Source of the DNA: Cryptomeria japonica | Taxonomy: Eukaryota > Streptophyta > Pinopsida > Cupressales > Cupressaceae | Assembly (NCBI RefSeq): GCF_030272615.1 | Contig: NC_081407.1 | Coordinates: 151,031,744 to 151,095,743, forward strand | Length of the DNA: 64,000 nucleotides | Direction: 5' to 3' | Shown here: positions 11,815 to 24,225 of the stretch, piece after piece | Layout: every line of letters starts with the position of its first letter | Numbering within the stretch: position 1 is the first letter of the stretch | Translations under genes and position numbers: made by a program | The notes under the pieces: model-generated | Database searches by the model: none | The model's input: only the letters and a program-made list of their open reading frames with translations | Told to the model about the DNA's origin: nothing

Positions 11815-12200
11815 TTCCTTAGATGTATTATATATTTCCTACATCTATCTTCAATAAAGAGTAGATTGTTTTTCCAATTATTATTGGCTTTGGGTAGCAG
11901 CCAACCATGATCAATAGTGCAACATATGCCTTTCTACATAATGAGATGACTACAAAGTTAAATAAAAATAGTTGAATTCCACTTAATACCTTTTGTGCCA
12001 TTAAAACTCCTAGCACCTTTATGCTTCGTTGGTCCACTCCCCTTAACTAGATAGTTGGAGGCCAAATCGAGGGTTTGTCTAAGCTTCTCCAAGTATCATC
12101 TGACAACACTTTCGTCCTAGACCCACCATCGACAATAGCATTTTGTAGATTTTTCCTGGGAAATTCCATGTGCACCACTGCTTGGCTTCAAGGCAAATCT
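11815..12200 (-). pseudogene. Decayed Gypsy-type aspartic protease relic
   Basis: Read on the minus strand, and allowing stops and shifts, a stretch encodes AIVDGGSRTKVL (DGGS at about 12130-12119). It continues through a KPSIWPPT motif to NNWKNNLLF and CRKYIIHL. The protease of the Gypsy element at 35.7-36.2 kb has the same series: IVDGGSGVNVL, KPTLWPPT, NHNWKRNTL and RKYVIDL. The relic is therefore an old fragment of the same lineage. DGGS is the aspartic protease catalytic loop of this element type. No LTRs or target duplications could be assigned. Confidence 0.6.
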
Positions 12201-13158
12201 CTAGGATCATGGGATCAATTATTTTATCTTCCAACGATGGGGTGATCCATAAACTGGGAAAGCCATTGTGCACTCTAGCACATCAACACATGGATTTAAT
12301 GAGATGTTCAACTACCTTTGTATGCACCAATACCACTTATAATAGCTGTTAAGTGCCATGACATGTGCAATAAAGGACTAACATAGAGAACAACTCAAAC
12401 ATGCAGAAATAAACAACCTTGCAGTCACACACACAAAATGCAACACAAGGCTAAACTCTAGAGAAACCCTCAAGTGGGAATAAAACTCTAGCTAGAGTGA
12501 GCAATGCTCCTCATGTCACTAATCCACAGCCATACAAGCATTTACATCGCCTTATGGGCTTTTACATACACCTGCATATTATCCAGAAGAGAACATTACT
12601 TCCACTTGTAGCGGTGTGAATGAAGGGCAACAACCTTTGTAATGAGAGAGATGGGCTTCTACCAGAAAATCTCTAAAAATGGTTTTGTGTCCACACTTGT
12701 TGGAGTCTAAGAAACTTGTTGCATTAACCCCAGTGGCCCAAAATGTAACCTGCTTAACGTGTGTTTTTACCCTCATCCAATGGGACAGCAATGCACACTC
12801 AATCAGATTCTTGAAGGGAAGCCACTTCACACTTGTTGCAGAATACTTAATTCTCTCGTTACTCTCAGCTAACCAGTCAGTTAGCATGACTTAAGCTTTT
12901 ATGGTCAACCTATCAATTCTACACTTGCAGCAAGATAGCTCCATTCTAGTCTATGCTTTCTCAGTGAAGCCCCCAAATAATGGTTCTCCATACCATTAAA
13001 AACAAGGAGCTTTTCTTCCTCACCATCCAAGAATGTAGATGGTTGTTGCGAATAAAGATGCAGTTCTAGAGGGGAAAATTCCAATGATGCTCAGCAGTAA
13101 AAATAGATGCAGCCCTAAGGTAGAGGAATGTTGCTGCCAACAATGAAAATAACCATGT
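12201..13158. other. Unassigned repeat-like sequence
   Basis: No gene is seen. The stretch 12960-13158 is rich in 'tgctgccaa' and 'gatgcag' motifs resembling 14590-14900 beyond solo LTR B. The LTR therefore probably split one older low-complexity region. The last bases, CATGT (13154-13158), are the left target duplication. Confidence 0.4.
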
Positions 13159-14570
13159 TGAAAGATACCGACTACTGAATGTAGCAATCTGATTTAGTTT
13201 TCTGATTCTGATCTCTTTGGCCAGCGGTAGGGAAATTTGGTTTTATATGTTTGTTTTTGAGGTTTTATACTTTTTTTTTTGTGTTTTTTGTAATATATTT
13301 GCCTTGAGAATTTGACAATGCAATTGAATAACAATGATAAAACATGAACTAATGACTGAAAACAAATTTTCAGATTGACTGATTTTATAACAGCAATTAA
13401 CAAATACCAATGAATAATGGAATTCAACAATGATATGCCAAAATTGGCCTGCTAGGAGTCCAACGCCTTGCCTGGAGGGCTTCTTTATTGACTTAATGAA
13501 TCCAGATGCTGGTGCAGGAGCTTCCAATGTGTCCTAACTGCTCCAATGAGTTTTATTCTTCTAAATAATAATTACCAAAAACAAATCTCACACAAATAGA
13601 CCAAATTGCTGCTGTATCTCTCAGGCTCCCAGGAGACTTCACTGAAAATGGTCAATTTTCCACACTGATTTGCTCGTATCTCTCTCCAAGGACATCATAA
13701 ACCTGAAAGAATGATTCTAATCTTTATTCCTAATGCTGACAATGAAATTTGCACAAAAAATCCGAAGGTAAACCCTCCAGTTTATTTTCTACGGTTTCCC
13801 AGGCATGATAAGTGGTACGGCTGGCCTAGGAAACAGTACGGCTAGCATAAATGCTCTATTGCTTGCCGTAATAACCAATCCAAATGCTCAGATCTGTTCT
13901 TCCCTGTCAATCTTGCAATTCTGATCCACAAATCTGCACAAATTGACCCTCAATTGGTCTGAAACCTGTCTTTTTTGAGTGCTGAAGTAAGATTATTGGC
14001 TGGGGTATCATCCAACCTGCCTGAACCAAGGGTTTTCGTCCTCAATTTGGGCCTCCAAGCTGCTGTGTTTACTATGGTAGATTGTTGCAGAGAGAAATGA
14101 AGAAAATTAACCACAATAGAATGCTCAATAATGATTCCAAACCCACACTTATGCCTTCCACTCCTAAGTCGAACCCCTAAAGGCATCAAAAGAAGATTCC
14201 AATGGAATCTTTCCTCTCCCCCATAAGTTCGATCTGCTCAAGGGTCCACATCTCATTAAAACTGACCACTTTTTAATAAATTACTTTTTCACCTAGGGGG
14301 CCGTGCCATGGGAAAAGTTATAAAGTCATTTATTAAAAGATAAAGTAACTTATAAGTCACTTTTATTTACTTTTTCCAAATTTAGAAAAAGTAACTTTAT
14401 AACTTAATATTATAAAGTTTTATTATTAAGGCCCACCAAAGCAAAATTTGCCTGAGTATAGGTCCCCTTTGGCTAACCCATCATCTCCCAACACTTAACT
14501 TCACCCGTGGAGATGGGTGACAGGTGAATTTAAGCATCTGGATAGCAACTAGAGAAGTGGGGACATCACA
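13159..14570 (-). mobile_element. Solo LTR B
   Basis: On the minus strand it runs from TGTGATGTCCCC at 14570 to GGTATCTTTCA at 13159 (1,412 bp). It is flanked by the perfect duplication CATGT (13154-13158 and 14571-14575). Its 5' edge is nearly that of element X and solo LTR A, and its 3' edge (..TTTCA) resembles that of element X. No internal region is present. Confidence 0.85.
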
Positions 14571-14575
14571 CATGT

Positions 14576-17028
14576 ACAGGGAGATAAGATATGCTTGCCA
14601 ATGAAAAACAACATGCTTGAAAAGATGAAATGCAGAGTCACCTAGCTAGGGAAAACAATCCACTTGTAAAACCCAACAGTCATGACTGCCAATTTGGAAA
14701 ATAATAATGCTACTAGTGAAAATTAACCACAATGCCCAAAGGGGAAACACTCTCACAATTGGGGAAGTGAAAAGGCACCTGCCAAAGAGGGAAAACGGAT
14801 TGCTGCCACAGAGGAGAGAAAGTAGTCACCATCAGGGACGAATGAACAACTGTGCCAATAATGGAAATGTTGTTGTTAGTGAAAACAATTGTTGCCATGA
14901 TAGAAAATAGTCGCTGCCCTTCATTTGTCCCTTCAACTTCCTCTTTGTTGCTCCAAACCTCTGCTACTGCCTACAAACTTGCATGACATCTTCTATCCTT
15001 TATGCAACTGCTAGATATTGGCAAATTGCTTGATTAGCTGCCCTTTATAAATTGGCCACATCAGCAGCATTTTTGAAAGCAATGATAATGCCTCCGGCCT
15101 CACCTGTAGCATCATTGCAAGCAATTATAATGCCTCAACTCAACCTACAAAACCATAGCAAGTAATACTATTGCCCCCAACGGGAACAATTTGAGCTGCT
15201 GTGTGTGTTTTGCTGGATAATTGGAACAAAGACGACATTGGAAACAGTGACTGATTGTTGGAGTGAAATCTGTCACTCTCAATGCTGTTGCAGGTGATGC
15301 TTGTTGCATTTGCTAGATGAAATTGCAGCCCCATAAGCTTTTGCAAGCTGCTGTAGGTGACATGCAGCTTTACTGCGGGTACCCTTTCAACTTGTGTCCC
15401 GATTGCTTGATTGTTGGCATTGTATAATAGGCTTATCCTTCCAGTCATATATATATCACTACATTAAAGACTAGATAAATTCAAAAGGATGTTATCAAAG
15501 TTTATTTAATATTGCAGCAAATTTAATATAGTTTTTACTAGCGCTAGAATAATTTAGAATATTCAGTGATATCAAAATAGATGTAAATAGTACACAACTA
15601 ATGTAAATTACAGCTTGTGGTAATTTAGTAAGAATTCTAAAGTAATTAACATAGTAAATTAGATAAACATTCATATTATTCAATCAGATTCATGTCAAGA
15701 TCATAGTTATACATTGATTTTCCATTATTTTGAGTGATAAGAGATTAAAGACTTATCTAAGGTCAACCATTGGAACAGCTACTTTCACTCTAGGAAGATC
15801 TTAGTGGTTTAAGCCTCTTAACTATGGTCTACTAGTAGGGGAATATGTGTATTATATTTTGACATGTGCCTATGCACCCCATTAATGTCCATGAATCACA
15901 GCCCTAGCCAAGACAATCCCAGGTGTACATTATACCTTGAGTTGGTTGCACATTGCATGCCCCATCTCTTAAGTCTTATGCACATAGCCCACCAAACTAC
16001 CTCCTTTCTTGAGTTTTCTTTATGCCATTTCCAAGTTTCTTACATAGTTAATATACCATTTTAAGGGGTGGTTCCAAACCATTAGACCCTCTTGTAAAGA
16101 ATTCATTCAATAATTTTTTTTCTCTCGTGACTCATTTTTCATGCGATAAGCATTTATTTCATAACTTTTTCAAAGGTAATTTATCAGGTATTTCTTTTAC
16201 ACCACTTTTAACTCTAGTGTAATCACATATAACTTTTGTTTTTATCTCCCTTGTAATTACAAAGGGTTATTTATATGGAAAATAATATTTCTTTTCCACT
16301 TTGGGGAAGAAGTCCCATAACAATATTAAATTACTTTGACCTCTATTGCCATTGTTATTTTGATGTTTGTTAGTATTATTGTTTCTTAAATTTTGATTGC
16401 CACTAGGAGACGGACCTTTATTATTCTGTTTTTGGAGGTGTCATAGGTGGGATTGATTTCTCTCCTTCTTGAAAAGCACTTTTAGACTTATTTGCTTTAA
16501 ATTGCGTAGGCAATCTTTGATTGAGTGGCTTCTCATTTGGAAAATCTCATAGATCTTCTTTGTGTAATTTCCTTGGTGTGGCTGTCCATCTTTCAATTTG
16601 CCTACCAAAAGTCTTTTAACTCCTTGCTAGTATGTCCATTAAGCTCTTTCATCATTTAGAGCATATATCTTCTTAGAGTTTAAATTGTTCTTGGTTCAGT
16701 CGTTGCTTGTGTTAGCGTAATCATCCTCTTCACTTCTTTATCTAGAGTGTGAGGACATTTTGCTTTCACTTTCAATTTCCTTTGCCGTATTGTATGCTCC
16801 TTTGTACTATGAAGGTGGCTCCACCTTTACATTTCTTCACAATGAGGGTGTTAGTCCATCGATAAACTATCTTTTCTTAGTGCATCTACAAATTCTTTTT
16901 TAATTTTATCAATAGTTGTTTGAGCTTACAATTGTATGTTTTAACACTTTCATGTTTCCCTTGATGAGTGTTATATGTTTTAGCAACAATTTAATTGTTG
17001 TCTTGAAGAAGCTTGTTTTTTCTCCAAG
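14576..17028. other. No intact gene; possible decayed retroelement
   Basis: 14590-15100 is a low-complexity stretch related to 12960-13158. From about 16760 down to 16270 on the minus strand, broken frames read like a decayed gag tail (polar, Asn- and Lys-rich, many stops), but I see no zinc knuckle. The remainder is AT-rich with nothing recognisable. Confidence 0.3.
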
Positions 17029-17081
17029 GCCCCCCCCTTCTCGCAACACCCCCCCCCACCCCCCTCTCTCTCTCTCTCCCA
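17029..17081 (-). repeat. C-tract plus (CT)n; G-quadruplex-prone on the minus strand
   Basis: The plus strand has runs of nine C, nine C and six C, then a (CT) run. The minus strand therefore has three or more long G-runs with short loops, a classical G-quadruplex or triplex-prone pattern. Confidence 0.7.
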
Positions 17082-18073
17082 TGAACATCATTTTGTTGGT
17101 ATCGCATCTATAAACTGGTCAATGCCATGCCCTTAGTGTGGCTTGGAGTGATCACAACCAATGGCATCATTTCTATGTGCATTAGTTGTCCACATAGTTA
17201 TGTATGATTTGCAATGTTGTAGTGGATCTTGAGACCCATGATCCATCACTAGTGAATGTTGGGAATTTCCAACCTTGGATTGGATGGTGGATTAACCATT
17301 ACTAAGTGTTCTTTTTATGATTGCTATGATATGACCCTTCTCAAGAAGGTTTGATTTGGACATTCCTATGCTCCCTTAGCATCGTTGACACATTTGAATC
17401 ATTCATTGTATGAGGTATTGACAATTTGTATGCCACTATGATTGTATTCAAGATCTTTTGGTCTAGTCCAATTCCTTTCCCTAGCATCCTTGGCTTAGTA
17501 TCCTCCAATAGAAATTATTCGATACCTTAGATCTCACTCTTGTATGCTTATCTTCTTCTATGAAGGAATCTTTAGACTGTCTTAGAATAGAGATTTCTCT
17601 TAAGGAATTGTATTGGCTCAATCGATTCGGTGGATGCTTTTACAGGTTCTTTTGAACCAACTTGGTTAGGGTTTGTACTTCCTCACAAAGAGGAAGTTGC
17701 CTAGCATCTTCAAACTTTCCTTTCATGTTTAGTGGACTAGTCGCCAAAGTTACTTGGATTTATTGATTTCTTTGTTCATGATTGTGGCCTTTGAAAGGAA
17801 GTTGAGTTCTGAAATACACTTCCTATACTAACCTATGAGAGGAGGTATGTGCAAAAGTTAAATTAATTATATAGATACAAGGAAATGAACATAAAAGCAA
17901 TATACCATAACATATTGATTTATGTGGGGAAAACTCTTTTAGGAGAAAAAACCCCACTTCAAAGCAACTTAATGTATTATTCAATAATTTGAGGTTACAA
18001 TACACCTGTAAAGTCCAAACCTTTATAGGAGTATCACCAACTAGAGATCTAGAGTAATTTCGGGAGCATAATA
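17082..18073. other. No gene seen; probable host repeat of the next element
   Basis: This is AT-rich sequence with no supported ORF. TAATA at 18069-18073 is the left target duplication of the LTR element that follows. Confidence 0.4.
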
Positions 18074-18450
18074 TGTTGTTTTAGGTGTGCTTGATTAACC
18101 ATAGGCAATGATTTGCCCTCCCAACTATAGACAATACCCGATTGTCTCCCGAGCACTTCTCTTCTAAATTCAGTCTATTGTAGGATTGTGTATGTTTGAT
18201 TTGCTTATTGAAATGAATGGATATTCCACCTTGTATATGTATGATATAGCCACCCTTTCACAAAGGTCGTCCCTTAAGCAATATGATATTTCAGCAAGAG
18301 GTTGGCGGACTTTATAAGGTCGGCCTTATAGCAAAGATAGTTTATATTTTAATCTTGCACCTTTTAAGTGACTAAGGCCGATAGGTCAATTAGTCATCTA
18401 TACACTAGGTCGGCCTTTGAACGAATCCGACCTAGCTACAAACATCAACA
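18074..18450 (-). repeat. 3' LTR of the non-autonomous element
   Basis: 377 bp, aligned end to end with 20552-20940. Beside it at 18451-18459 the minus strand reads AAGAGGGAG, a polypurine tract. Confidence 0.9.
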
Positions 18451-18504
18451 CTCCCTCTTAGCTAGGGAGGAGTCCTCGATATCTGAGTTAGATAGTGACA
18501 TCCA

Positions 18505-18716
18505 TCATGGCTACTCCTAGAGGGTGGGCCCATCATGGCTACTCCCATCTATGGAAAAACAAATGAACACAAGTGCCCATCACAGAATCACTCAACGTGA
18601 TGTCGTCATCTCATCATGATGTTCACCATGGCTACTCCTAGAGGGTGAATAAGCACAAGTGCTAAGTCATGGAGTTTCTCACATGACATCCACCATGGCT
18701 ACTCCCAGAGGGTGGA
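18505..18716. repeat. Dispersed 'catggctactcc' repeats
   Basis: Four copies of a ~25-bp unit (CATGGCTACTCC followed by TAGAGGGTG or a variant) start near 18507, 18535, 18630 and 18693, inside the non-autonomous element. Confidence 0.75.
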
Positions 18717-18717
18717 A

Positions 18718-18901
18718 CAAGGGCTTTCACCTCAAACTTCTCTCACAGAGAAGAATGCATTACCAAGGGCTTGCACCTCAAACTTCTCTCGCAAAGAAGA
18801 ATGCATTAACAAGGGCTTGCACCTCAAACTTCTCTTGCAGAGAAGAATGCATTAACAAGGGCTTGCACCTCAAACTTCTCTCGTAGAGAAGAATGCATTA
18901 A
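18718..18901. repeat. 46-bp minisatellite, four units
   Basis: Units start at 18718, 18764, 18810 and 18856 with exact 46-bp spacing. Each contains CAAGGGCTTGCACCTCAAAC and a GAATGCATTA end. The apparent short ORF over it only translates the repeat. Confidence 0.9.
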
Positions 18902-18921
18902 GCAGATCTTTATGATGATGT

Positions 18922-19075
18922 GGCTCCCTTTGAAACAGATATCGACCTTCTGACCTCTTCGTCCAAGGTTGCTTCTGATGAAATGTCAGATTCCCTTTGA
19001 ATCTGATATCAACCTTCTGACCTCCTTGTCCAAGGTTGCCTCTGATGAAATGTTAGACTCCCTTTGAATGTTAAT
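18922..19075. repeat. ~68-bp tandem repeat, two units plus partial
   Basis: The unit from TCCCTTTGAA to GATGAAATGT is repeated twice, followed by the start of a third copy. Confidence 0.75.
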
Positions 19076-20535
19076 TCTTCCTTCGAAGAAACATCTTATG
19101 CAATTATCAAGTTCTTCCTTATTTGAATGCAATCTCTTATGCTTCTTGGTCCATCTTGAAAGCATTTCAAAGAGATCAATAATAGTTCATACAATGCAAA
19201 TGAAGCATACAAGTTTCACTATCTCAATGTCATAGCATGAATTAATAACTCAAAAAATTCTTGAACATTATACAGGGACAAAATACTTATCTCTTTATTG
19301 CTGGTACCCATTGAGTTAGTCCTGTAGCTGAGTCTCATCTTATCATCTACACAGACGGCCCTGACTGCTAGTTAACCCTTTGCCACATAATTTTCCTAAC
19401 AGTGTATTCAAATGCAGATCGATATACTCAGGCTGCGAACATGATTATCCCATCAACCTTGCAACGGATTTGAAATCCTACAGTGTCAGGCCTCTTAAAC
19501 TTCACACAACAAATTTAGTCCTGAGTGAATAGCTCCACGCCTTATCTTGCACAAAGAATACTGTTTTGAATTTAAAGTTTCACAAGACAACCAATTTGCT
19601 GGAAATGAAGATAACTGATATAACAGATAGAAATCCTTTTGCAGACAAATCTCATATGCTGCCAAGGCATTGATGACACCTTCCAAAGATTAATCGCTGC
19701 TCCCAAAGTGCCAGGAAGGCACTCACGACCTGCTCCAACTGTTACCACGTCCCTTTGCCTTTTGTCTTTCTTCTCCGTATCACTAAGTACAAAAGCACCT
19801 TCCGATAGTGATTGCTTCTTGCGTGACTGATTATTGTGGATGCAGTGCTCAAATAACAAACTCCTTGAGCTGCTGATTAATCTGATATGTGTTTGAGTGA
19901 ACAGAGATAGATTAAACATCCCGATAAACCTCTTTGATAAAGTTGCTTCAATACAATATTTTCCGTGCCAATAAATATGAGCTTCTGCAATAAGATAACG
20001 CTAAATATATTTCCGGCATGAATATACATGATGCAACAACGCCTAACGGAGCATGGTGATGAAAGTCTAGTCCTGAGGAGACGAAGGATCCGTAACACCA
20101 GAAGTCCCGAACAGTATATTCACGCTGTGAAATGAAGTCGATACATCGAAATGTTACCAGAAGAAATTCAGATCTGACTAGTTTGATAAACCGATGCATA
20201 TATTTCAACGCAACTAACATTCTCATCAAATATTATAATGCAGATATAGGTTTACAATAAAATAGGATCTCATTGACCCCAGATAACGCTCTCCGGTATG
20301 GTCCAGAGGAATATAGTGTTTGCCTTTAGTGCAGCTCAGAATATTAAACCCTGATCAATATTATTTGACTCCGGTAATCATGATATGTTTCTATGCCTCT
20401 GCAAGGAAAATAGTCTAGATCCGATGATGGAAATGGGTAATTGCACACAACAGAAACCCTTCACTCTAATGGAAGATTGATATTCTCCGACTCTTGAATC
20501 TCAGCAATCTCCATTGTTTCTGCCTTCATCCCTAA

Positions 20536-20551
20536 CCTGGCTCTGATACCA
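20536..20551 (-). other. Primer-binding site (tRNA-iMet type)
   Basis: The minus strand reads TGGTATCAGAGCCAGG directly next to the 5' LTR at 20552. This is the standard complement of the plant initiator-Met tRNA 3' end used by many plant LTR elements. Confidence 0.9.
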
Positions 20552-20940
20552 TGTTGTTTTAGGTGTGCTCGATTAACCACGGGCAATGATTTGCCCTCCC
20601 AACCATAGACAATACCCAATTGTCTCCCCTGAGCACTTCCCTTCTAAATTCAGTCTGCTGTAGGATTGTGTACGTTCTATTCGTTGATTGAAATGAATGG
20701 ATATTCCACCTTGTATATATATGATATAGCCATCCTTTCACAAAGGTCGTCCCTTAAGCAATATAATATTTCACCAAGAGGTTGGCGGACTTTATAAGGT
20801 CAGCCTTATAGAAAAGACAGTTTATATTTTAATCTTGCACCTTTTAAGTGACTAAGGCCGATAGGTCAATTAGTCATCTATACGCTAGGTCGGCCTTAGA
20901 AGGAATCCGACCTAGCTACAAACATCAACATAATAAACCT
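20552..20940 (-). repeat. 5' LTR of the non-autonomous element
   Basis: 389 bp, TGTTGATG..AACAACA on the minus strand, adjacent to the primer-binding site. It carries repeated 'ggtcggcctta'-like motifs also present in the other LTR. Confidence 0.9.
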
Positions 20941-20945
20941 ACAAA

Positions 20946-22793
20946 ACTCACTATTGAAACTTCCGTCTCAAGCACCCAATGAATAGGAGAGGAAATATAT
21001 GAAACCATCGAATGATAATTAGGAAACCATGAGCTAAAACCACCTAAAATGTGACACCCAAATCTCTAGTTGAAAGTCCAACACCCAAATCCCAAGATGA
21101 GTCCACAAGCTAAAACACTCATTATATTCCATCCACCTATAAAAAATCATCATCATCCACTCACCAACTTGGACACTCCATTTTGGCTCCATTATCTCCA
21201 TTCAAAGATGTCTTATGATGTGTCATAAGTTGGTCAACAAGTGTAACTCTCTCTTATAGTGCATGGATATTCCTTGCAATTACAACCCGAGATCATAACT
21301 TTTGATCTAGGAAGCTGATTGGGCTCTTTTAAAAAAAATAAAATTGTAGATCTCAAAGAGGTTCATGTCTCAAACATTAGGGAAATAATGTTGAGCAACC
21401 TAGAATATTTATTTTGGCAAAAGCTCAGCTCTATAGCCAAGAAATTGAGTTTTTTTGTTTTATAGCTTGTAAATTGCTTTTTTTGTGTTCTCAACATTAG
21501 GAGAAAGGTTGAGACACCTTTCCTCACAGCTTCAGCTTCAACTGTCACTTTGGTGTTGGTGCTCACTTCAACTCTGACATTATTTGGATGAATTTTTAAG
21601 TCAGCCGGTTCTTGCAGCCTCCTTCAATCTCATTGTTCCACCATTCTAATGGATTGTCAGGTTTCTTGGTCTGCCCCTCGACCATCGTGCCTTATTCTCA
21701 CCTTTGTTAGGGATTGGTGACATTAATCCAATAAGGTATAACATCAGTTTTCATTCTGTTCTTCTTCCTCCTAGCAACATCTATCTTCATATTGTTATGA
21801 TATTTGTTGTCTGCATACTTTGTGGTTTCTTTTGGCACATTGTAAACTGTAAGATTATATGGTGCCTTGCTAGGATCCTAGGCAAATTATCGAACAGTGG
21901 ATCAACTTCTTCAGTTACAACTAAGCTAACATAGATTGATTCTGTGGGTACTTGGTTTCTATTTGATTCTTCTCTGGTGTGCTTTTGGACTGAAAATTCC
22001 TACAAGTACCCAAGGTCTTGAGTGAGTTGATATTTTCTGTGTTTGTGTGTCAGATGATTCTTTTATTGTTTGGCTCATTTATTTTCTCTTCATCTTGTTA
22101 TTTTGTCATCAACAATTATTGCCTGACTACGATTCTATTCAAGTCTAATCCAACATCACTGGGTCAATGATGCCAGATGTTAAACTACTGAAGCGCTACA
22201 AACTTAGACCTGAAATTTAGTTCATTTGAGAATTAGAGTGCTAAATATTTATAAAACACAAACTATGTTATTTCTATTTCACATGACTGGAAGATATGCA
22301 TTGTATGCAAACAGAAACCATGTGATTTCTATTTCATATAACTGGAAGATATGCATTGTATTTGTCATTGTACACTACAATAGCTTAGATCTTCAGATTT
22401 CTCATTTTATAACTATGCATGAGATGTTAAACACCGAAGGCTGCTGGCATGATAGCATTGAATGGAATTTGCAGTGTACAGTGGTATATGATACCATTCA
22501 CAGAATGAATTTGGCTACAAATTTAGACAGGAAATTAACTTCACTTGAGAGTTACTCTGATAATATTTGCAAAACATGACCATGCGATATCCATTTCATA
22601 TGACTAAGATATGTACTGAATGTGTAAGGTCCATCCTTAGGTTTTCAAGTTTTCAAATTTTTAAAGCACGTATTAGGTGCATAAATATTATACTAAAGGT
22701 ATGGGGGCAAATTTTGGACATTAATGTTTGAGCGTATTTCTATGCACAGTATTATTTTGGAAGTTTTTGAGTTAAAGATTTTTTTTTTGCCAG
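20946..22793. other. No gene resolved; probably intron or promoter side of the host gene
   Basis: AT-rich sequence. A ~62-bp near-tandem duplication lies at about 22270-22375. The exon at 22794 has a phase-0 acceptor, so earlier exons must lie upstream here or beyond the window. I could not identify them. Confidence 0.4.
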
Positions 22794-22878
22794 ACTGGTG
22801 TGCTTACAACAAGACGAGTGCTGGAAAGACTTGCTGTGCAGTATGTTTCCCAGCGTGTGGCATGGAAACTTCTTAAAG
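22794..22878 (+). CDS. Host gene, internal exon A (probable membrane protein)
   Basis: 85 nt in phase 0 encode 28 residues beginning TGVLTTRRVLERLAVQYVSQ. The exon is bounded by a T-rich acceptor (ttttttttgccag) and the donor AAAG/GTATAA. Its single leftover G joins the first two bases of the exon at 48686 to make a codon. Across all four exons the phases fit (85+87+231+65 nt = 155 codons plus stop) and no stop interrupts the frame. The protein portion is basic and helical, with two candidate membrane segments encoded by later exons. I cannot name the family, although it reads like a conserved plant housekeeping protein. The N-terminal exons are not found. This exon is separated from the next by 25.8 kb of nested retrotransposons. 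Confidence 0.75.
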
Positions 22879-24225
22879 GTATAAAAGAACTTTAATGCCT
22901 TATTTTTTTTCAAAATGAATTTCTCTGATTGTGGAGATGATATTTAAGGTACAACGAGGTTATTCTTACAGAGACTAAGTTAGCTTATTTTGTTTCCCTT
23001 CTTACAGCTTAAATGTATGAGTTGAAGATGCAGTTTACTGACTCATTATGAATCTAAATGAGAAAAGGAAATATCCATAGTGAAATGAGAACCCAAAAGT
23101 TATATCATCTAGCTTTTTAACTAAGGCGGTCTTAAATTTTATAACTGTATTTCTTGGTTATGGTCATGTTTGGTTCTGCTATGGAGATGCAAAACATCTC
23201 ACTTGATAAAATGCAGTTCTATTAAATAAGCTCATTTCATTCGTCTTGGATTTCAAATGTGTGTCAGTTGAAGATGCATTTTACTACCTTATTATTACAC
23301 ATCTAGGTAAGAATGGGATATATCTGTAGCACAAGAAGCGAAATCCAACAGTTGCTAATTAGTCTTGCTTTTCCACCATAATGATCCTTGCTTGTCTTAC
23401 TGTGTATTCTTGTGCTTTTCCCACTTGCCTTTGAATGATTGTTAACTCCCATTTCTTGTTAGGATATTTATTAGACAGTCATCTCTGTGGATAGTTATCT
23501 CAGAGTCCCTTCAGCATTCTTCTTGCTTGAACAGTTGGTTGCTTCTGGTTTCCTCCTCATAAGCAACCAACTGATTTTGTGCTCCCCTTTTTATGATTTT
23601 TTCAGTTACTATTGATTTTTATTCCTTCCTGGTTCATCCCTCAGTTTTTTGTATGAATCTAGATTGCTGTATTTTTTAAAGACACAGAGTCTGTTCTCTA
23701 CCTATAAGTCCTGGTTTTCTAGCGTAACATTATTTTCTTGGTAATAAACTGAAAAGAGAAAAGATAATTAAAGTTCACAGCAAAATGGCAGCAACAGACA
23801 GAATATACAGCATTTTGGTAGGGTCTTTGGAAGTTCCAACATAATTTTTTTTTAAAGAAATACAAGCTAGTAAAGCAAAAATCAAGGGCCAATATCTGGA
23901 TATCATAAGAGTCTTCCAGGCATTTCAAAGCTAGCCTACAGAAAATTTTAAATAAGTATAGCAGAATGGACTCATGCAAAGTGTTGGCAGAGTAGTGTGA
24001 GCTCTACATCCTCATTACCCTTGTTCATCTGGTTGTCCTCTAGCACGCTATGCAGCTCTTTATCCTTAAAGGGGGAGAGTCCATGAATCAAGTTAATTAG
24101 ATTTGAATAAGTTGAAGTGAAACCAGGTACCTTCAGGTCCTTGTATTATTCTTCACAAGTGGGTCATCATCCATGATGCTTATGGGCCCTTGCTTGGAAT
24201 ACCTTTTATTTTCCTAGTGCCCCTC

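Larger units (their letters stand above)
18074..20940 (-). mobile_element. Non-autonomous LTR retrotransposon without coding capacity
   Basis: Two direct LTRs (18074-18450 and 20552-20940, TGTTG..CAACA) flank 2.1 kb. The whole is bracketed by the perfect duplication TAATA (18069-18073, 20941-20945). A tRNA-iMet primer site and a purine tract fix the orientation as minus. No gag or pol motif is visible inside. The interior instead holds minisatellites. By size (2.87 kb) and lack of genes it is a TRIM/LARD-like element that must be mobilised in trans. The LTRs differ by roughly 5-8% by eye, so the insertion is not recent. Confidence 0.9.

Noticed and set aside
16270-16760. Possible gag remnant on the minus strand
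   Set aside because: Only composition suggests it. No zinc knuckle or alignable motif is visible.
18659-18886. 75-codon frame with repeated KGLHLKLLS
   Set aside because: It is a translation of the 46-bp minisatellite inside a non-coding LTR element.
22226-22579. 117-codon plus-strand frame just upstream of exon A, considered as a first exon
   Set aside because: It contains a ~62-bp sequence duplication, has no fitting phase-0 donor, and no resemblance to the downstream protein.
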